Assembly (NCBI RefSeq): GCF_001403635.1
Contig: NZ_LN879468.1
Coordinates: 1,240,001-1,304,000, forward strand
Origin: Clostridium massiliamazoniense
GTDB taxonomy: Bacteria; Bacillota; Clostridia; Clostridiales; Clostridiaceae
DNA: 64,000 nucleotides
Direction of reading: 5' to 3'
Under the pieces are notes generated by a model. The model saw only the letters and a list, made by a program, of their open reading frames with translations, was not told the origin of the DNA and did not search any database. How positions within the stretch are numbered: the first letter of the stretch is position 1; every line of letters starts with the position of its first letter. Below, one piece after another: positions 55,602-64,000 of this stretch. The position numbers were made by a program, and so were the translations under genes.

Positions 55602-56756
55602 TTAAATATATGGAATTACTCTTATTTCAATATTATCTGCCTCTTCTAAAACCTTATTTATAGTTGAACCTCTTACCATAGTTTGAAGCTTAGTTCTTCT
55701 ACTATGTCCTAAAATTATTTGTGTTATATTTGCTTCCTTAGAAAAATCCACTATAGCTTTTGATACTGAACGACTTTTTATCTCTACGATTTCAGCCCCT
55801 AAACTTAAAGCTAATTTTTTATTATCTTCAAGACTTAATATATCAGTTTCTTTTTTAGCTAATGGATTTGTACAATCAACTATTAAAACATAAAGTTTAC
55901 ATTTATATCTTCTTGCAGTTCTTGCTCCATGTCTTATTAACTTTGCACTTTTAGGATTTGAACTTATGCAAACTAACACCTTTTCATTTATTTTAACATT
56001 ATCATTAACTTCAGCTTTTTCCTTATGGTCCATAAGATTTATATCTACTTCATTAGCTGTTTCTCTTAAAGATAATTCTCTTAAAGCTGTAAGATTTCCT
56101 TTTGTAAAAAAGTTTGCAAGGGAGCGTTCTATATTCTCATTTTTATATACTTTTCCACTTTTTAATCTATTTATAAGCCCTTCTGGTGGTAAATCTATTA
56201 CCATAAGCTCATCTGCTTCTTGAAACACCTTATCTGGTACTGTTTCCCTAACCTTAACCCCTGTTATTTCTTCTATAATATTATTTAAGCTTTCTATATG
56301 TTGGATATTAACTGTCGTTAATACATTAATTCCACTATCTATTAGTTCTTTAACATCTTCCCATCTCTTTTTATTTTTAGAACCCGGTACATTAGTATGT
56401 GCTAATTCATCAACAATAACTGTTTTAGGCTTTAATCTTAATATTTCTTCTACGTCCATTTCCTCTAAAATAATATTTTTATAATTTATTTTCTTTCTAG
56501 GCACTATTTTTAAATTTTTTATTTGTTTTTGAGTTTCTTTTCTGCCATGGTCTTCAACATAACCAATAATTATATTTTCTCCATTTTTAAGCCTATCATT
56601 TCCTTCATTTAACATACTATAAGTTTTTCCAACTCCAGGGGAATATCCAACAAAAATTTTTAAATCTCCCTTGCCAATCTTTCTTTTAATTTTTTCTTCC
56701 TCTTCTTCTTCCTTTTTGCATCTTTTTAATGCTTCTTCTGGTGTTATTCTTTCCAT
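55602..56756 (-). CDS. kdpD: Short KdpD: sensor domain without histidine kinase
   Basis: The 384-residue protein corresponds to the N-terminal part of KdpD. It holds the KdpD domain with Walker A GYSPGVGKT near 37-45, Walker B VIVDELAHTN near 113 and IQHIESLNN, then a universal-stress-protein domain (about 255-384, with ILGHSRRTKLQTM and RGST). The membrane segments, GAF and histidine kinase of full-length KdpD (about 900 residues) are absent. It ends with a normal stop before a terminator, so this is a naturally short form, not a truncation. USP domains of KdpD bind c-di-AMP in other Firmicutes. GGAGGG precedes the ATG, and no kdpE is present. Confidence 0.85.
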   Translation of the reverse strand: MERITPEEALKRCKKEEEEEEKIKRKIGKGDLKIFVGYSPGVGKTYSMLNEGNDRLKNGENIIIGYVEDHGRKETQKQIKNLKIVPRKKINYKNIILEEMDVEEILRLKPKTVIVDELAHTNVPGSKNKKRWEDVKELIDSGINVLTTVNIQHIESLNNIIEEITGVKVRETVPDKVFQEADELMVIDLPPEGLINRLKSGKVYKNENIERSLANFFTKGNLTALRELSLRETANEVDINLMDHKEKAEVNDNVKINEKVLVCISSNPKSAKLIRHGARTARRYKCKLYVLIVDCTNPLAKKETDILSLEDNKKLALSLGAEIVEIKSRSVSKAIVDFSKEANITQIILGHSRRTKLQTMVRGSTINKVLEEADNIEIRVIPYI

Positions 56757-56778
56757 ATTTATCCCTCCTAAAAAATAA

Positions 56779-56802
56779 AGAGACTGTATTTAATCAATCT
56801 CT
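56779..56802 (-). terminator. Intrinsic terminator just upstream of kdpD
   Basis: An 8-bp stem with one G:U pair (56779-56786 with 56795-56802) is followed by TTATTTTTT on the minus strand and then directly by the kdpD ribosome site. It should lower kdpD expression relative to kdpFABC unless it is overcome. Confidence 0.6.
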
Positions 56803-56873
56803 AAACTTACATTATCCCTATAAATATATTCTTTAGTATTTACCTTACTACATAGTTTGCTAAAAAGCCAAAG

Positions 56874-56905
56874 AGGGATATATCTATTATTTATGATACA
56901 TCCCT
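56874..56905 (-). terminator. Second hairpin between kdpC and kdpD
   Basis: AGGGATATATC (56874-56884) pairs with GATACATCCCT (56895-56905) over 11 bp with one mismatch. A moderately T-rich tail follows on the minus strand, 9 nt past the kdpC stop codon. It probably ends most kdpFABC transcripts. Confidence 0.55.
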
Positions 56906-56913
56906 ATCTAGTA

Positions 56914-57504
56914 CTATATTAATTTTAAAGCTTTGGCTACATTTAAGTTAAGGTCTAATACATTTATTAAGACAGTTCCATTTGGTGATAAATTTTCTTT
57001 ACTATCCATTATAAATTTATTAAGTTCTTCCTTACTTATACCTGTATTTTCTGCAACTCTATCTACTTGTATTTGAGCTGCTTTTAATGAAATATCTGGA
57101 TCTAATCCTGAAGCTGATTCTGTAAATAAATCTGCTGGTAAGTCTTCTCTCTTAACAGTTGGATTTTCCTTAAGGAACTTATTAACAGCTTTATTTACAC
57201 TTGTTTTTAAAGCTTGTGAATTAGGACCATAAGTAACATCTCCTGTTGAAGGTACTTCTCCATTTTCATTATGACTACAATCATAATTTATAGTTGATGG
57301 TCTTCCTGTAAAGAATTTAGGATTATTAAATTCTTGACCCACTAAAGCTGATCCAACGACTTTATCATTTACATATATTAAACTACCATTAGCTTTATTG
57401 TGCATAGCTGCTTGTCCTACTCCTGTTAGGCAAAGAGGATATATAAGACCACAAACTATAACAAAAAATATTGCTAGCTTTATGCTTATTTTTAAATGTT
57501 TCAT
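56914..57504 (-). CDS. kdpC: Potassium-transporting ATPase subunit KdpC
   Basis: KdpC is the single-pass membrane subunit that assists K+ and ATP affinity of the KdpFABC pump. The 196-residue protein has one N-terminal membrane segment (about 8-28). The family motifs are FTGRPSTINYD, SGLDPDISLKAAQIQVDRVA and a C-terminal VLDLNLNVAKALKLI. GGAGG lies 8 nt before the ATG, and the start is 13 nt after the kdpB stop codon. Confidence 0.95.
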   Translation of the reverse strand: MKHLKISIKLAIFFVIVCGLIYPLCLTGVGQAAMHNKANGSLIYVNDKVVGSALVGQEFNNPKFFTGRPSTINYDCSHNENGEVPSTGDVTYGPNSQALKTSVNKAVNKFLKENPTVKREDLPADLFTESASGLDPDISLKAAQIQVDRVAENTGISKEELNKFIMDSKENLSPNGTVLINVLDLNLNVAKALKLI

Positions 57505-57517
57505 TTATTTTTCCTCC

Positions 57518-59578
57518 TTACATTCCTAACATCCTACATAATGGTGTTATAAGCATATCTATTATTTTTATTCCTATAAATGGTGTTATAACTCCACCAA
57601 ATCCAAATATAACAACATTTCTAAGAAGAAGCATTTCTGCTTTCATAGGTCTGTATTTTACACCTTTCATTGCTACTGGAACTAAAATAGGAATTATTAT
57701 TGCATTAAATATTAATGCTGATAATATAGCTGATTCAGGTGAATGTAAATGCATTATATTAAGAACTTTCATTTGAGGCATAGCTAAAATAAAGATTGCA
57801 GGTATTACAGCAAAGTATTTTGCTATATCATTTGCTATACTAAAAGTTGTTAAGGCTCCTCTTGTAATTAATAGTTGTTTACCTATTTCAACAACTTCTA
57901 ATATCTTAGTTGGGTCTGAATCTAAGTCAACCATATTAGCTGCTTCTTTAGCTGAAGTTGTACCAGTATTCATTGCTATTCCTACATCAGCTTGAGCTAA
58001 GGCTGGAGCATCATTAGTACCGTCTCCTGTCATAGCAACAATTTTACCTTCTGCTTGCTCTCTTTTTATAACAGCAATTTTATCCTCTGGCTTACATTCA
58101 GCTACGAAATCATCAACACCAGCTTCTTTTGCTATAGTTTCTGCTGTTAAAGGGTTATCCCCTGTACACATTATAGTTTTAATACCCATTTCTCTAAGTC
58201 TTTGGAATCTTTCTACAAGACCTGGTTTTACAGTATCTTTTAAATAGATTACTCCATAAATTTTATTTTCAACACATACTGTTAATGGAGTACCTCCAAG
58301 TTTTGAAATCTCACTTACTTTATCATCAATATCTGGTGGAATTACTCCTCCTAAACTTTCAACAAAAGCTTTTACTGCTCCACTAGCTCCTTTTCTTACT
58401 CTAGTACCATCTTTTAAGTTCATTCCACTCATTTTTGTTTGAGCTTGGAATTCCTCGAACTCACTATCTGGATAATTTTCTATACTATCTGTAATTCCTA
58501 ATTCTTCTGCTAAAGTAACTACTGATTTTCCCTCTGGAGTTGTATCTAAAAGTGAAGTTAGTAATGCACTTTTTATTAACTCTTCCTTTGTAACTCCTTC
58601 TACAGGAACAAAATCTGCTGCAAGTCTATTCCCAAAAGTTATAGTACCTGTTTTATCTAAAATCATTGTATCTACATCACCACAAGATTCAACAGCCTTA
58701 CCAGACATGGCAATCATATTAAATCTTGTAACTCTATCCATACCAGCTATACCTATAGCTGATAATAAACCACCTATAGTAGTTGGTATTAAACATACAA
58801 GTAAAGCTATTAATGAAGATAATGGTATTTTTACATTCATGTAATTACTTAAAGGATATAAGGTAACTATTACTACTAGGAATATTATTGTTAAAGATAG
58901 AAGTAAAGTTCCAAGGGCAACTTCATTTGGAGTTTTCTTTCTTTCTGCACCTTCAACAAGGTTAATCATCTTATCTAAGAAAGATTCCCCAGGAGCAACT
59001 GTTATTTCAACTTTAACCCAGTCTGAAACAACCTTTGTACCACCAGTTACAGAAGCAAAGTCTCCTCCTGACTCTTTAACTACAGGAGCTGATTCACCAG
59101 TTATAGCACTTTCATCTATGGATGCTATACCTTCTATAACTTCACCATCTGTTGGTATTAAGTCTCCAGCTTCTACTAAAATTATGTCACCTTTATTAAG
59201 CTCATCAGCATTTACTATTTTTACTTCTCCATTAGCATCTAGTAATTTTGCTTTTGTATTTTGCTTAGTTTGTTTTAAAGTACTTGCTTGAGCTTTCCCT
59301 CTTCCTTCTGCTATTGCTTCTGCAAAGTTAGCAAAAAGAATTGTTATAAATAATATAAAAGCAACTATAAAATTATAAATTCTAGCATCAGTAGTTGTAC
59401 TATTATCTCCTCCAAATAAGTTTGGGAAAAATCCCAATAATAAAACCATAACAAACCCTATTTCAACAATAAACATTATTGGATTTTTAACCATATTTCT
59501 AGGGTCTAATTTTTTAAATGAATCCTTAAAAGCATTTTTTAAAATATCGTTACTTAAAAATTTATTTTTATCGCTCAT
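57518..59578 (-). CDS. kdpB: Potassium-transporting P-type ATPase subunit KdpB
   Basis: KdpB is the ATP-hydrolysing subunit of the high-affinity potassium pump (P1A-type ATPase). The 686-residue protein has the phosphorylation motif [11 protein letters not shown] near 308, the actuator motif TGES near 155, and nucleotide-domain motifs. The hinge is [16 protein letters not shown] near 515. The membrane segments (about 36-85, 215-275 and several after 560) match KdpB. The ribosome site GAGAGGTGG precedes the ATG. The gap to kdpA is 18 nt. Confidence 0.97.
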   Translation of the reverse strand: MSDKNKFLSNDILKNAFKDSFKKLDPRNMVKNPIMFIVEIGFVMVLLLGFFPNLFGGDNSTTTDARIYNFIVAFILFITILFANFAEAIAEGRGKAQASTLKQTKQNTKAKLLDANGEVKIVNADELNKGDIILVEAGDLIPTDGEVIEGIASIDESAITGESAPVVKESGGDFASVTGGTKVVSDWVKVEITVAPGESFLDKMINLVEGAERKKTPNEVALGTLLLSLTIIFLVVIVTLYPLSNYMNVKIPLSSLIALLVCLIPTTIGGLLSAIGIAGMDRVTRFNMIAMSGKAVESCGDVDTMILDKTGTITFGNRLAADFVPVEGVTKEELIKSALLTSLLDTTPEGKSVVTLAEELGITDSIENYPDSEFEEFQAQTKMSGMNLKDGTRVRKGASGAVKAFVESLGGVIPPDIDDKVSEISKLGGTPLTVCVENKIYGVIYLKDTVKPGLVERFQRLREMGIKTIMCTGDNPLTAETIAKEAGVDDFVAECKPEDKIAVIKREQAEGKIVAMTGDGTNDAPALAQADVGIAMNTGTTSAKEAANMVDLDSDPTKILEVVEIGKQLLITRGALTTFSIANDIAKYFAVIPAIFILAMPQMKVLNIMHLHSPESAILSALIFNAIIIPILVPVAMKGVKYRPMKAEMLLLRNVVIFGFGGVITPFIGIKIIDMLITPLCRMLGM

Positions 59579-59596
59579 ATTAATCAGCCCACCTCT

Positions 59597-61279
59597 CTAT
59601 GGTAAAAATTTCAGAAACTCACTTACTGGTCCGATAGCTAATGCTGGTACGAAAGTTAATGCACCAATAATCATAATTATGCATAAGAACATAAAACCAA
59701 ATATTAAGTTATCTGTTCTAAATGTTCCAACTGTTTGAGGTACTGCTTTTTTCTTAGCTAAAGATACACCTACAGCTAATAATAATATTATAGGTACATA
59801 TCTTCCTATTAGCATTATTATTGCAGTTAGTATGTTCCAATAAGCTGAACCATTAAGGTATCCACCCATTAATGAACCATTATTTGCACTTGCACTAGTA
59901 AATTCATAAAGAACTTGACTATATCCGTGGAATCCATGAAGAACTAAACTATGCTCTGCAATTCCACTAAGTAAAGTAAATACTGTGCTAAATAAAATTA
60001 ATATTGGATGTATAAGTATTGTTAAGGCAATTAATTTTATTTCTTTTGCTTCTACTTTCTTTCCTAAGAATTCTGGTGTTCTACCAACCATAAGTCCACA
60101 TATGAATACAGTTAATAAAACATACATTATTATACTTAAGAACCCTGTTCCAGTTCCTCCAAATAATGTGTTTAACATCATATTTCCTAAACAAGAAAAT
60201 AAAGCCATCGGATTCATTGCATTTAAAGCTGAGTTCACGCTTCCTGTGGTAAAACTTGTTGTAATGGTTGAGAATAATGAGGTTCCAAATACACCAAATC
60301 TTAACTCTTGTCCTTCTGAACCACTATAAGCACTTGATAATCCTAATTTTTGTAACATTGGATTTCCTTTTGCTTCTGATAGATATATAACTGTAAAAGA
60401 TATTACTATTAAAATAAGTAATGCTCCTATTATTATTGCTGATTGTTTTTTATTCTTTATAGTTCTTCCAAAGGCTACTACAAAAGAACCTGGAAGAATC
60501 ATCATAGAAAACATTTCTATATAGTTTGAAATTAAACTTGGATTGGCAAAAGGAGTTGCTGAGTTAGCCGCGTAGAATCCTCCACCATTTGTTCCAAAAT
60601 GTTTAATTGCTTCTAAAGCTGCTACTGGTCCTAATGCTAAAGTTTGAACTGAACCAGTTATGGTCTTAAAGTGTACTAAACTTTTAAGAGTTTCAGGAAC
60701 TCCACAAGCAATTAATATAATTCCTATGATAAATGCACCCGGAAGTAATACTCTTGTTAAAAATCTTGTGAAATCAACATAGAAATTTCCTAGACTTTTT
60801 TTCTTTCCAGCTACAGTTCTAATAAAACCTGCTGCTATGGCACAGCCTGATGCTGCTGAAGTAAACATAAGGGTTATTATTACAAACATTTGACTAAAAT
60901 TAGATATTTGCGTAACACCGCTATAATGTTGTAAATCTGTATTAGTTATAAATGAAACAGCTGTATTAAAAGCCAAACTAACGGACATTCCTTTCGCTGC
61001 TGTTCCATTCCATATAGGAATAAGCCCTTGAATTAGTAATATTATAAATCCTATGATAAATAAAATTAAATTTGTCATTAGAAGAGCTATTACATAACTT
61101 TTAAAGGACATCTCTTCTCTATCTATGCTACAAATTTTATATATAAAATTATCTATTTTATCAAAGAATTTACTAGTTTTATAATCTCTATAGTTTATGA
61201 TACCTTCTATATACATTCCCATAATAGCTATTAAGATTATAAATATAATAAAAAATATGATAATGCTTAACACAGTCAA
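59597..61279 (-). CDS. kdpA: Potassium-transporting ATPase subunit KdpA
   Basis: KdpA is the channel-like subunit holding the K+ selectivity filter. The 560-residue protein has about ten membrane segments and the four filter-type loops: NTDLQHYSG near 110, NGGGFYAANSATPFANP near 231, TGSVNSALNAMNP near 345, and ASANNGSLMGG near 468. The start is TTG at 61279, 8 nt behind AGGGAGGG. It lies 21 nt after kdpF. Confidence 0.96.
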   Translation of the reverse strand: MTVLSIIIFFIIFIILIAIMGMYIEGIINYRDYKTSKFFDKIDNFIYKICSIDREEMSFKSYVIALLMTNLILFIIGFIILLIQGLIPIWNGTAAKGMSVSLAFNTAVSFITNTDLQHYSGVTQISNFSQMFVIITLMFTSAASGCAIAAGFIRTVAGKKKSLGNFYVDFTRFLTRVLLPGAFIIGIILIACGVPETLKSLVHFKTITGSVQTLALGPVAALEAIKHFGTNGGGFYAANSATPFANPSLISNYIEMFSMMILPGSFVVAFGRTIKNKKQSAIIIGALLILIVISFTVIYLSEAKGNPMLQKLGLSSAYSGSEGQELRFGVFGTSLFSTITTSFTTGSVNSALNAMNPMALFSCLGNMMLNTLFGGTGTGFLSIIMYVLLTVFICGLMVGRTPEFLGKKVEAKEIKLIALTILIHPILILFSTVFTLLSGIAEHSLVLHGFHGYSQVLYEFTSASANNGSLMGGYLNGSAYWNILTAIIMLIGRYVPIILLLAVGVSLAKKKAVPQTVGTFRTDNLIFGFMFLCIIMIIGALTFVPALAIGPVSEFLKFLP

Positions 61280-61300
61280 TTTTTGTCCCTCCCTTTCAGT

Positions 61301-61378
61301 CTAAAATTTCTCCGGATTGAATAATGCATAAAACAAATATCCAAATATTAATAGAACAATAATACCTAAAAGAATCAT
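61301..61378 (-). CDS. kdpF: Small membrane subunit KdpF
   Basis: A 25-codon gene directly upstream of kdpA. It encodes one hydrophobic helix (MILLGIIVLLIFGYLFYALF) ending NPEKF, the pattern of KdpF, which stabilises the KdpFABC complex. ATG at 61378 is preceded by TTGGAGG with 6-nt spacing, and the stop TAG is at 61301-61303. It is far below usual gene-finding cut-offs but its position and motif are exact. Confidence 0.93.
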   Translation of the reverse strand: MILLGIIVLLIFGYLFYALFNPEKF

Positions 61379-61406
61379 CTGTCATTCCTCCAAGAATTTT
61401 CTCTTA

Positions 61407-61448
61407 ATTGAAATAAATGTAAAGTTCCAACTTTATTTTATTTTCAAT
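61407..61448 (-). promoter_or_regulatory. Large inverted repeat at the start of the kdp transcript
   Basis: Two 20-nt arms (61407-61426 and 61429-61448) are separated by 2 nt, with 16 of 20 positions paired. It begins within a few bases of the predicted transcript start. It could be a 5' RNA hairpin or a protein operator. It lies between the promoter and the kdpF ribosome site. Confidence 0.5.
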
Positions 61449-61457
61449 CTGTCACTT

Positions 61458-61485
61458 ATTATACTCTCTGAAAAATTAATAGCAA
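61458..61485 (-). promoter_or_regulatory. Likely kdp promoter
   Basis: On the minus strand TTGCTA (61480-61485), 16 nt, then TATAAT (61458-61463). Expected start of transcription is near 61451, about 73 nt before kdpF. Confidence 0.55.
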
Positions 61486-61949
61486 ATTTAACTAATTTCA
61501 TTTTTTGATACTATCCACTTTTTTTTATAGCTTCAATTGAATAGTTTGAAATAATTTCAATATATTTGAGACATTTATTATTTTTTTAATCCATTTATTT
61601 GATATTTATATAAATTTACATAAAATTTTAATTCATAACTATTTTTCTTACTTCTCTCTCTTCTCTACAAGCGATAGATTGCCAATATCTCTAAATAATA
61701 ATTTTTATTAAAATTAATCTTGTTTTTCTTTTTCTATTTTATTTCTTATATAAAGTGACTATAATATACTAATAAGTTTAAAAATAATTTTTGTGCATAA
61801 CCTAATGTTTTTTCCGTTATATTACTATTGTTTCATAGCTATATATTGCCCTTGAATATAGTGGTATTTCATATTAAAATATAGTTATGCTTTTAACAGG
61901 GTAGGTATTTTTAAGTATAATTACTTGCCAAATTAAGGAGGAAAGTACT

Positions 61950-63287
61950 TTGTATAAATTTAAAGAAATAAATGCCTCTGAAGTTGATAAGTTTAATATG
62001 TCTATAGAAAAAGGACATATTCTTCAAACTTCTTATTGGGCTAAACTTAAAAAGGATTGGAATGCCATATTTTTAGCTGGCTTTGATAAAAATGACAACA
62101 TTGTTTTAACAGCAACTGTTCACCTTAGAAAATTACCTTATATCGGAATAAAAATGGGTTACATACCTAGAGGATTCGTGTGTGATTTTGAAAACAAAGA
62201 ATTACTTAGAGAATTTACTGACTATTTAAAAGGATTTGCTAAGAAGAATAAGATAGGTTTTATTACTCTTGACCCAGATGTACACTTAAGAGAAAACGAA
62301 GAACTTATTCCTAAAGCTCAAGAAATTAAAGATTACTTAAAAAGCTTAGGTTATAAAAACTCAGATAGTAAAAACTTTGAAGGAATACAACCTAACTTTG
62401 TATTTAGAATGGATTTACCTACTGAGGGCGATAAGGCAACAATAAAAAAAGAAGTATTCAAATCATTCAGTAGCAAAACTAGATATAATATAAAAGTTGC
62501 TGAAGAAAGAGGTCTAGTTGTTGAAGCTTATGATAAGGATAATATAACAGATGAAGTTCTTTCAAGATTCCATGAAATAATGGTTACAACTGGAAAAAGA
62601 GACAACTTTATAGTTAGACATAAAGAATACTTCGCTGACATGATTGAATATCTTTATCCTTACTGTAGATTATATATGGTTAAATATAGTTATAAAAATG
62701 ATTTCGAAAGACTTAGTGAAAAACTAAAGAAACAAGAAGATGAAAAAGCTAGAGCTTTAGCTAAAATAGAAACTCAAAAAGCTAAATTAGCTGAAGAAGA
62801 AGATGCTGATAAGAAATCAAGAATAGAAAAGAAAATTGCAGACCAAGAAAAAAGAGTTTCTGAAAATGATAGACAAATTGAAGGATTTAGAAAGAAAATA
62901 GATTCTATTCAAGAATTTAAAGATCAAGAAATCTATCTTTCAGGATCAATTTACCTTTACTATGGAAATAAAGCTTGGTACCTATATGGAGCTTCTGAAA
63001 ATATCCTAAGAGATGCAATGCCTAACTTTGCTATGCAATGGGCTATGATAGAAGATTCTGTAGATTTAGGATCAAGTGTTTATGACTTTAGAGGTGTTTC
63101 AGGAGACTTAAATCCAGAAAACCCACTTTATGGTTTATATAAATTCAAAAAAGGATTTAATGGTGACTTCGTTGAGTTTGTAGGTTCATTTGACCTTGTA
63201 AATAGTTCAATGAGCTACAGCTTATACAAAAAAGCATTCCCTAAATTCAAGGAAATGAGAAATTCTTTAATGAATAAGAAACAATAA
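61950..63287 (+). CDS. FemAB-family peptidoglycan bridge aminoacyltransferase
   Basis: A 445-residue FemX/FemA/MurM-type enzyme, which adds an amino acid from aminoacyl-tRNA to the peptidoglycan stem peptide on lipid II at the inner membrane face. Visible features are the start HILQTSYWAKLKKDW, YIGIKMGYIPRG near 68, SKTRYNIKVAEERGL near 178 and LYLYYGNKAWYLYGASEN near 332. A highly charged coiled-coil arm (about 245-315) of the seryl-tRNA-synthetase-like type is inserted between the two GNAT domains. The start is TTG at 61950, 8 nt behind AAGGAGG. Which amino acid is added is not deducible. The symbols femX/murM are avoided for that reason. Confidence 0.9.
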   Translation: MYKFKEINASEVDKFNMSIEKGHILQTSYWAKLKKDWNAIFLAGFDKNDNIVLTATVHLRKLPYIGIKMGYIPRGFVCDFENKELLREFTDYLKGFAKKNKIGFITLDPDVHLRENEELIPKAQEIKDYLKSLGYKNSDSKNFEGIQPNFVFRMDLPTEGDKATIKKEVFKSFSSKTRYNIKVAEERGLVVEAYDKDNITDEVLSRFHEIMVTTGKRDNFIVRHKEYFADMIEYLYPYCRLYMVKYSYKNDFERLSEKLKKQEDEKARALAKIETQKAKLAEEEDADKKSRIEKKIADQEKRVSENDRQIEGFRKKIDSIQEFKDQEIYLSGSIYLYYGNKAWYLYGASENILRDAMPNFAMQWAMIEDSVDLGSSVYDFRGVSGDLNPENPLYGLYKFKKGFNGDFVEFVGSFDLVNSSMSYSLYKKAFPKFKEMRNSLMNKKQ

Positions 63288-63312
63288 AAAAAAGAGCCTA
63301 GGCTCTTTTTTT
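63286..63312. terminator. Bidirectional terminator between the FemAB-type gene and cheV
   Basis: A near-perfect palindrome AAAAAAAGAGCC / GGCTCTTTTTTT with a TA centre. It lies directly after the transferase stop codon and 5 nt before the cheV stop codon. It is U-rich on both strands. Confidence 0.88.
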
Positions 63313-63317
63313 ATTTT

Positions 63318-64000
63318 CTACATATATAATTTATCAATCCATCCTATAAGATTTTCAACCTCTGGTTTACTAAATTGTGCATCAGCTCCAACATCCTCAC
63401 CTTTATGTAATAAATCATTAGTTATAAGAGAAGAAAATATAGTTACTGGTAATCTCTTTAATATTCTATGTTCTTTTATTTTTCTTGTTAATGTATGACC
63501 ATCCATTTGTGGCATCTCTATGTCCGTTATTAATAGTTGTATATCCTCTATAAACCTTTCACCTTTTTTATGTGCTAAATTTTCTAAATAATTTAATGCT
63601 TCTTTTCCATTATTAAATGATATTAAATTTTTAAAACCAGCCTTTGTTAAGGTTTCCTTTAATAATTCTCTTATTAATAAAGAATCATCAACTATAGCTA
63701 CCTTTATATCTCCTCTTTCTCTATAATCAATGTTGTATATTCTCTTTTCACTAATTCCAACCTCTGGATTTATATCAGTTACTATTTTTTCAAAATCTAG
63801 TAATAGTATTATTTTATCCTTTTTTACTATATTACCAACTACTAATGTATCAGTTGACAACTCACTTGGCTTTATGATTTCATCCCATCTAATTCTACTA
63901 ACCCCTACTACATCATCAATATTAAAGGCAATTTTTAATTTATTAAATTCACAAATTATAGTTTTAAATATATTTCTACATTCTTCTTTTCCTTCTAAAA
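63318..64000 (-). CDS. cheV: Chemotaxis protein CheV (5' end outside the window)
   Basis: The frame remains open to the window edge: upstream of the apparent start codon near 63860 it reads FNIDDVVGVSRIRWDEIIKP and further back LEGKEECRNIFK. The gene is therefore partial, with at least 227 codons present. The visible part is the end of a CheW-like coupling domain (VVGNIVKKDKIILLLDFEKI) followed by a receiver domain. The receiver has Asp pair IVDDS, phosphoacceptor Asp in LLITDIEMPQMDG and Lys in FSKPEV. CheV couples chemoreceptors to CheA with phosphorylation-dependent adaptation. The rest of the chemotaxis genes are not in view. Confidence 0.85.
   Translation of the reverse strand, partial: LEGKEECRNIFKTIICEFNKLKIAFNIDDVVGVSRIRWDEIIKPSELSTDTLVVGNIVKKDKIILLLDFEKIVTDINPEVGISEKRIYNIDYRERGDIKVAIVDDSLLIRELLKETLTKAGFKNLISFNNGKEALNYLENLAHKKGERFIEDIQLLITDIEMPQMDGHTLTRKIKEHRILKRLPVTIFSSLITNDLLHKGEDVGADAQFSKPEVENLIGWIDKLYM

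Larger units (their letters stand above)
61379..61949. other. Divergent intergenic region kdp / FemAB-type gene
   Basis: About 570 bp of very AT-rich DNA. Its left end carries the kdp promoter and leader hairpin. The remainder must hold the promoter of the plus-strand transferase gene. I see no open frame of substance and no match to the c-di-AMP (ydaO) riboswitch that often controls potassium genes. Confidence 0.5.

Noticed and set aside
55602-56756. KdpD as a frameshifted or truncated gene
   Set aside because: The frame ends in a normal stop followed by a terminator, and no kinase-domain sequence continues in another frame before the thioesterase gene.
61379-61949. c-di-AMP (ydaO) riboswitch controlling kdp
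   Set aside because: The region is almost pure A+T and lacks the G-rich conserved blocks of that class; the kdp leader is only about 70 nt.

Overview
The window is AT-rich DNA from a low-GC, anaerobic, spore-forming Firmicute, most likely Clostridium sensu stricto. The reasons are a pyruvate:ferredoxin oxidoreductase, an alpha/beta-type small acid-soluble spore protein, a YtaF-type sporulation membrane protein, purine-rich GGAGG ribosome sites and frequent TTG/GTG starts. I do not assign a species. Most genes are on the minus strand. I saw no rRNA, tRNA, CRISPR array, prophage or intact insertion sequence.

Region by region. 1-10 kb: PFOR, murG, a spore-protein gene (plus strand), recJ with an M16 peptidase, and cyclopropane fatty acid synthase. 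10-19 kb: a DJ-1/PfpI protein, the parE-parC topoisomerase IV pair, the tRNA 2-selenouridine synthase mnmH and a membrane glycosyltransferase. 19-30.5 kb: one nine-gene branched-chain amino acid operon, ilvN-cimA-leuC-leuD-leuB-ilvD-ilvB-leuA-ilvC. It makes valine and leucine precursors, and isoleucine precursors from pyruvate through citramalate. Its promoter is followed by a leader of about 230 nt that looks like an attenuator. 30.5-40 kb: a UV-damage endonuclease, YtaF, an SDR dehydrogenase with a divergent HxlR regulator, a DbpA-type helicase, a MATE exporter, and two enoyl reductases (FabV and a FabK-like flavoprotein) that share FabT-like operators.

40-48.4 kb: a two-component cluster in which one response regulator lies between two paralogous multi-membrane sensor kinases, next to an ABC transporter. 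The first kinase of the set appears to be a pseudokinase: its phosphoacceptor His is Asp and its ATP-lid motif is lost. This is the most unusual system in the window. 48.4-51.2 kb: an MFS transporter and a divergent LysR regulator with a clear operator. Two similar relics, probably transposase ends, flank the pair. 51.2-55.5 kb: two GNAT acetyltransferases, a free-standing FakA-type domain, a haloacid-dehalogenase-like protein, an M42 peptidase and a hotdog thioesterase. 55.6-61.4 kb: kdpF-kdpA-kdpB-kdpC plus a short KdpD that has no kinase domain. 61.9-64 kb: a FemAB-type peptidoglycan bridge transferase and the 3' part of cheV, which runs off the window.

Where the longest reading frame starts on or just before the ribosome site, I moved the start to the codon that the Shine-Dalgarno sequence selects, and say so in the entry.
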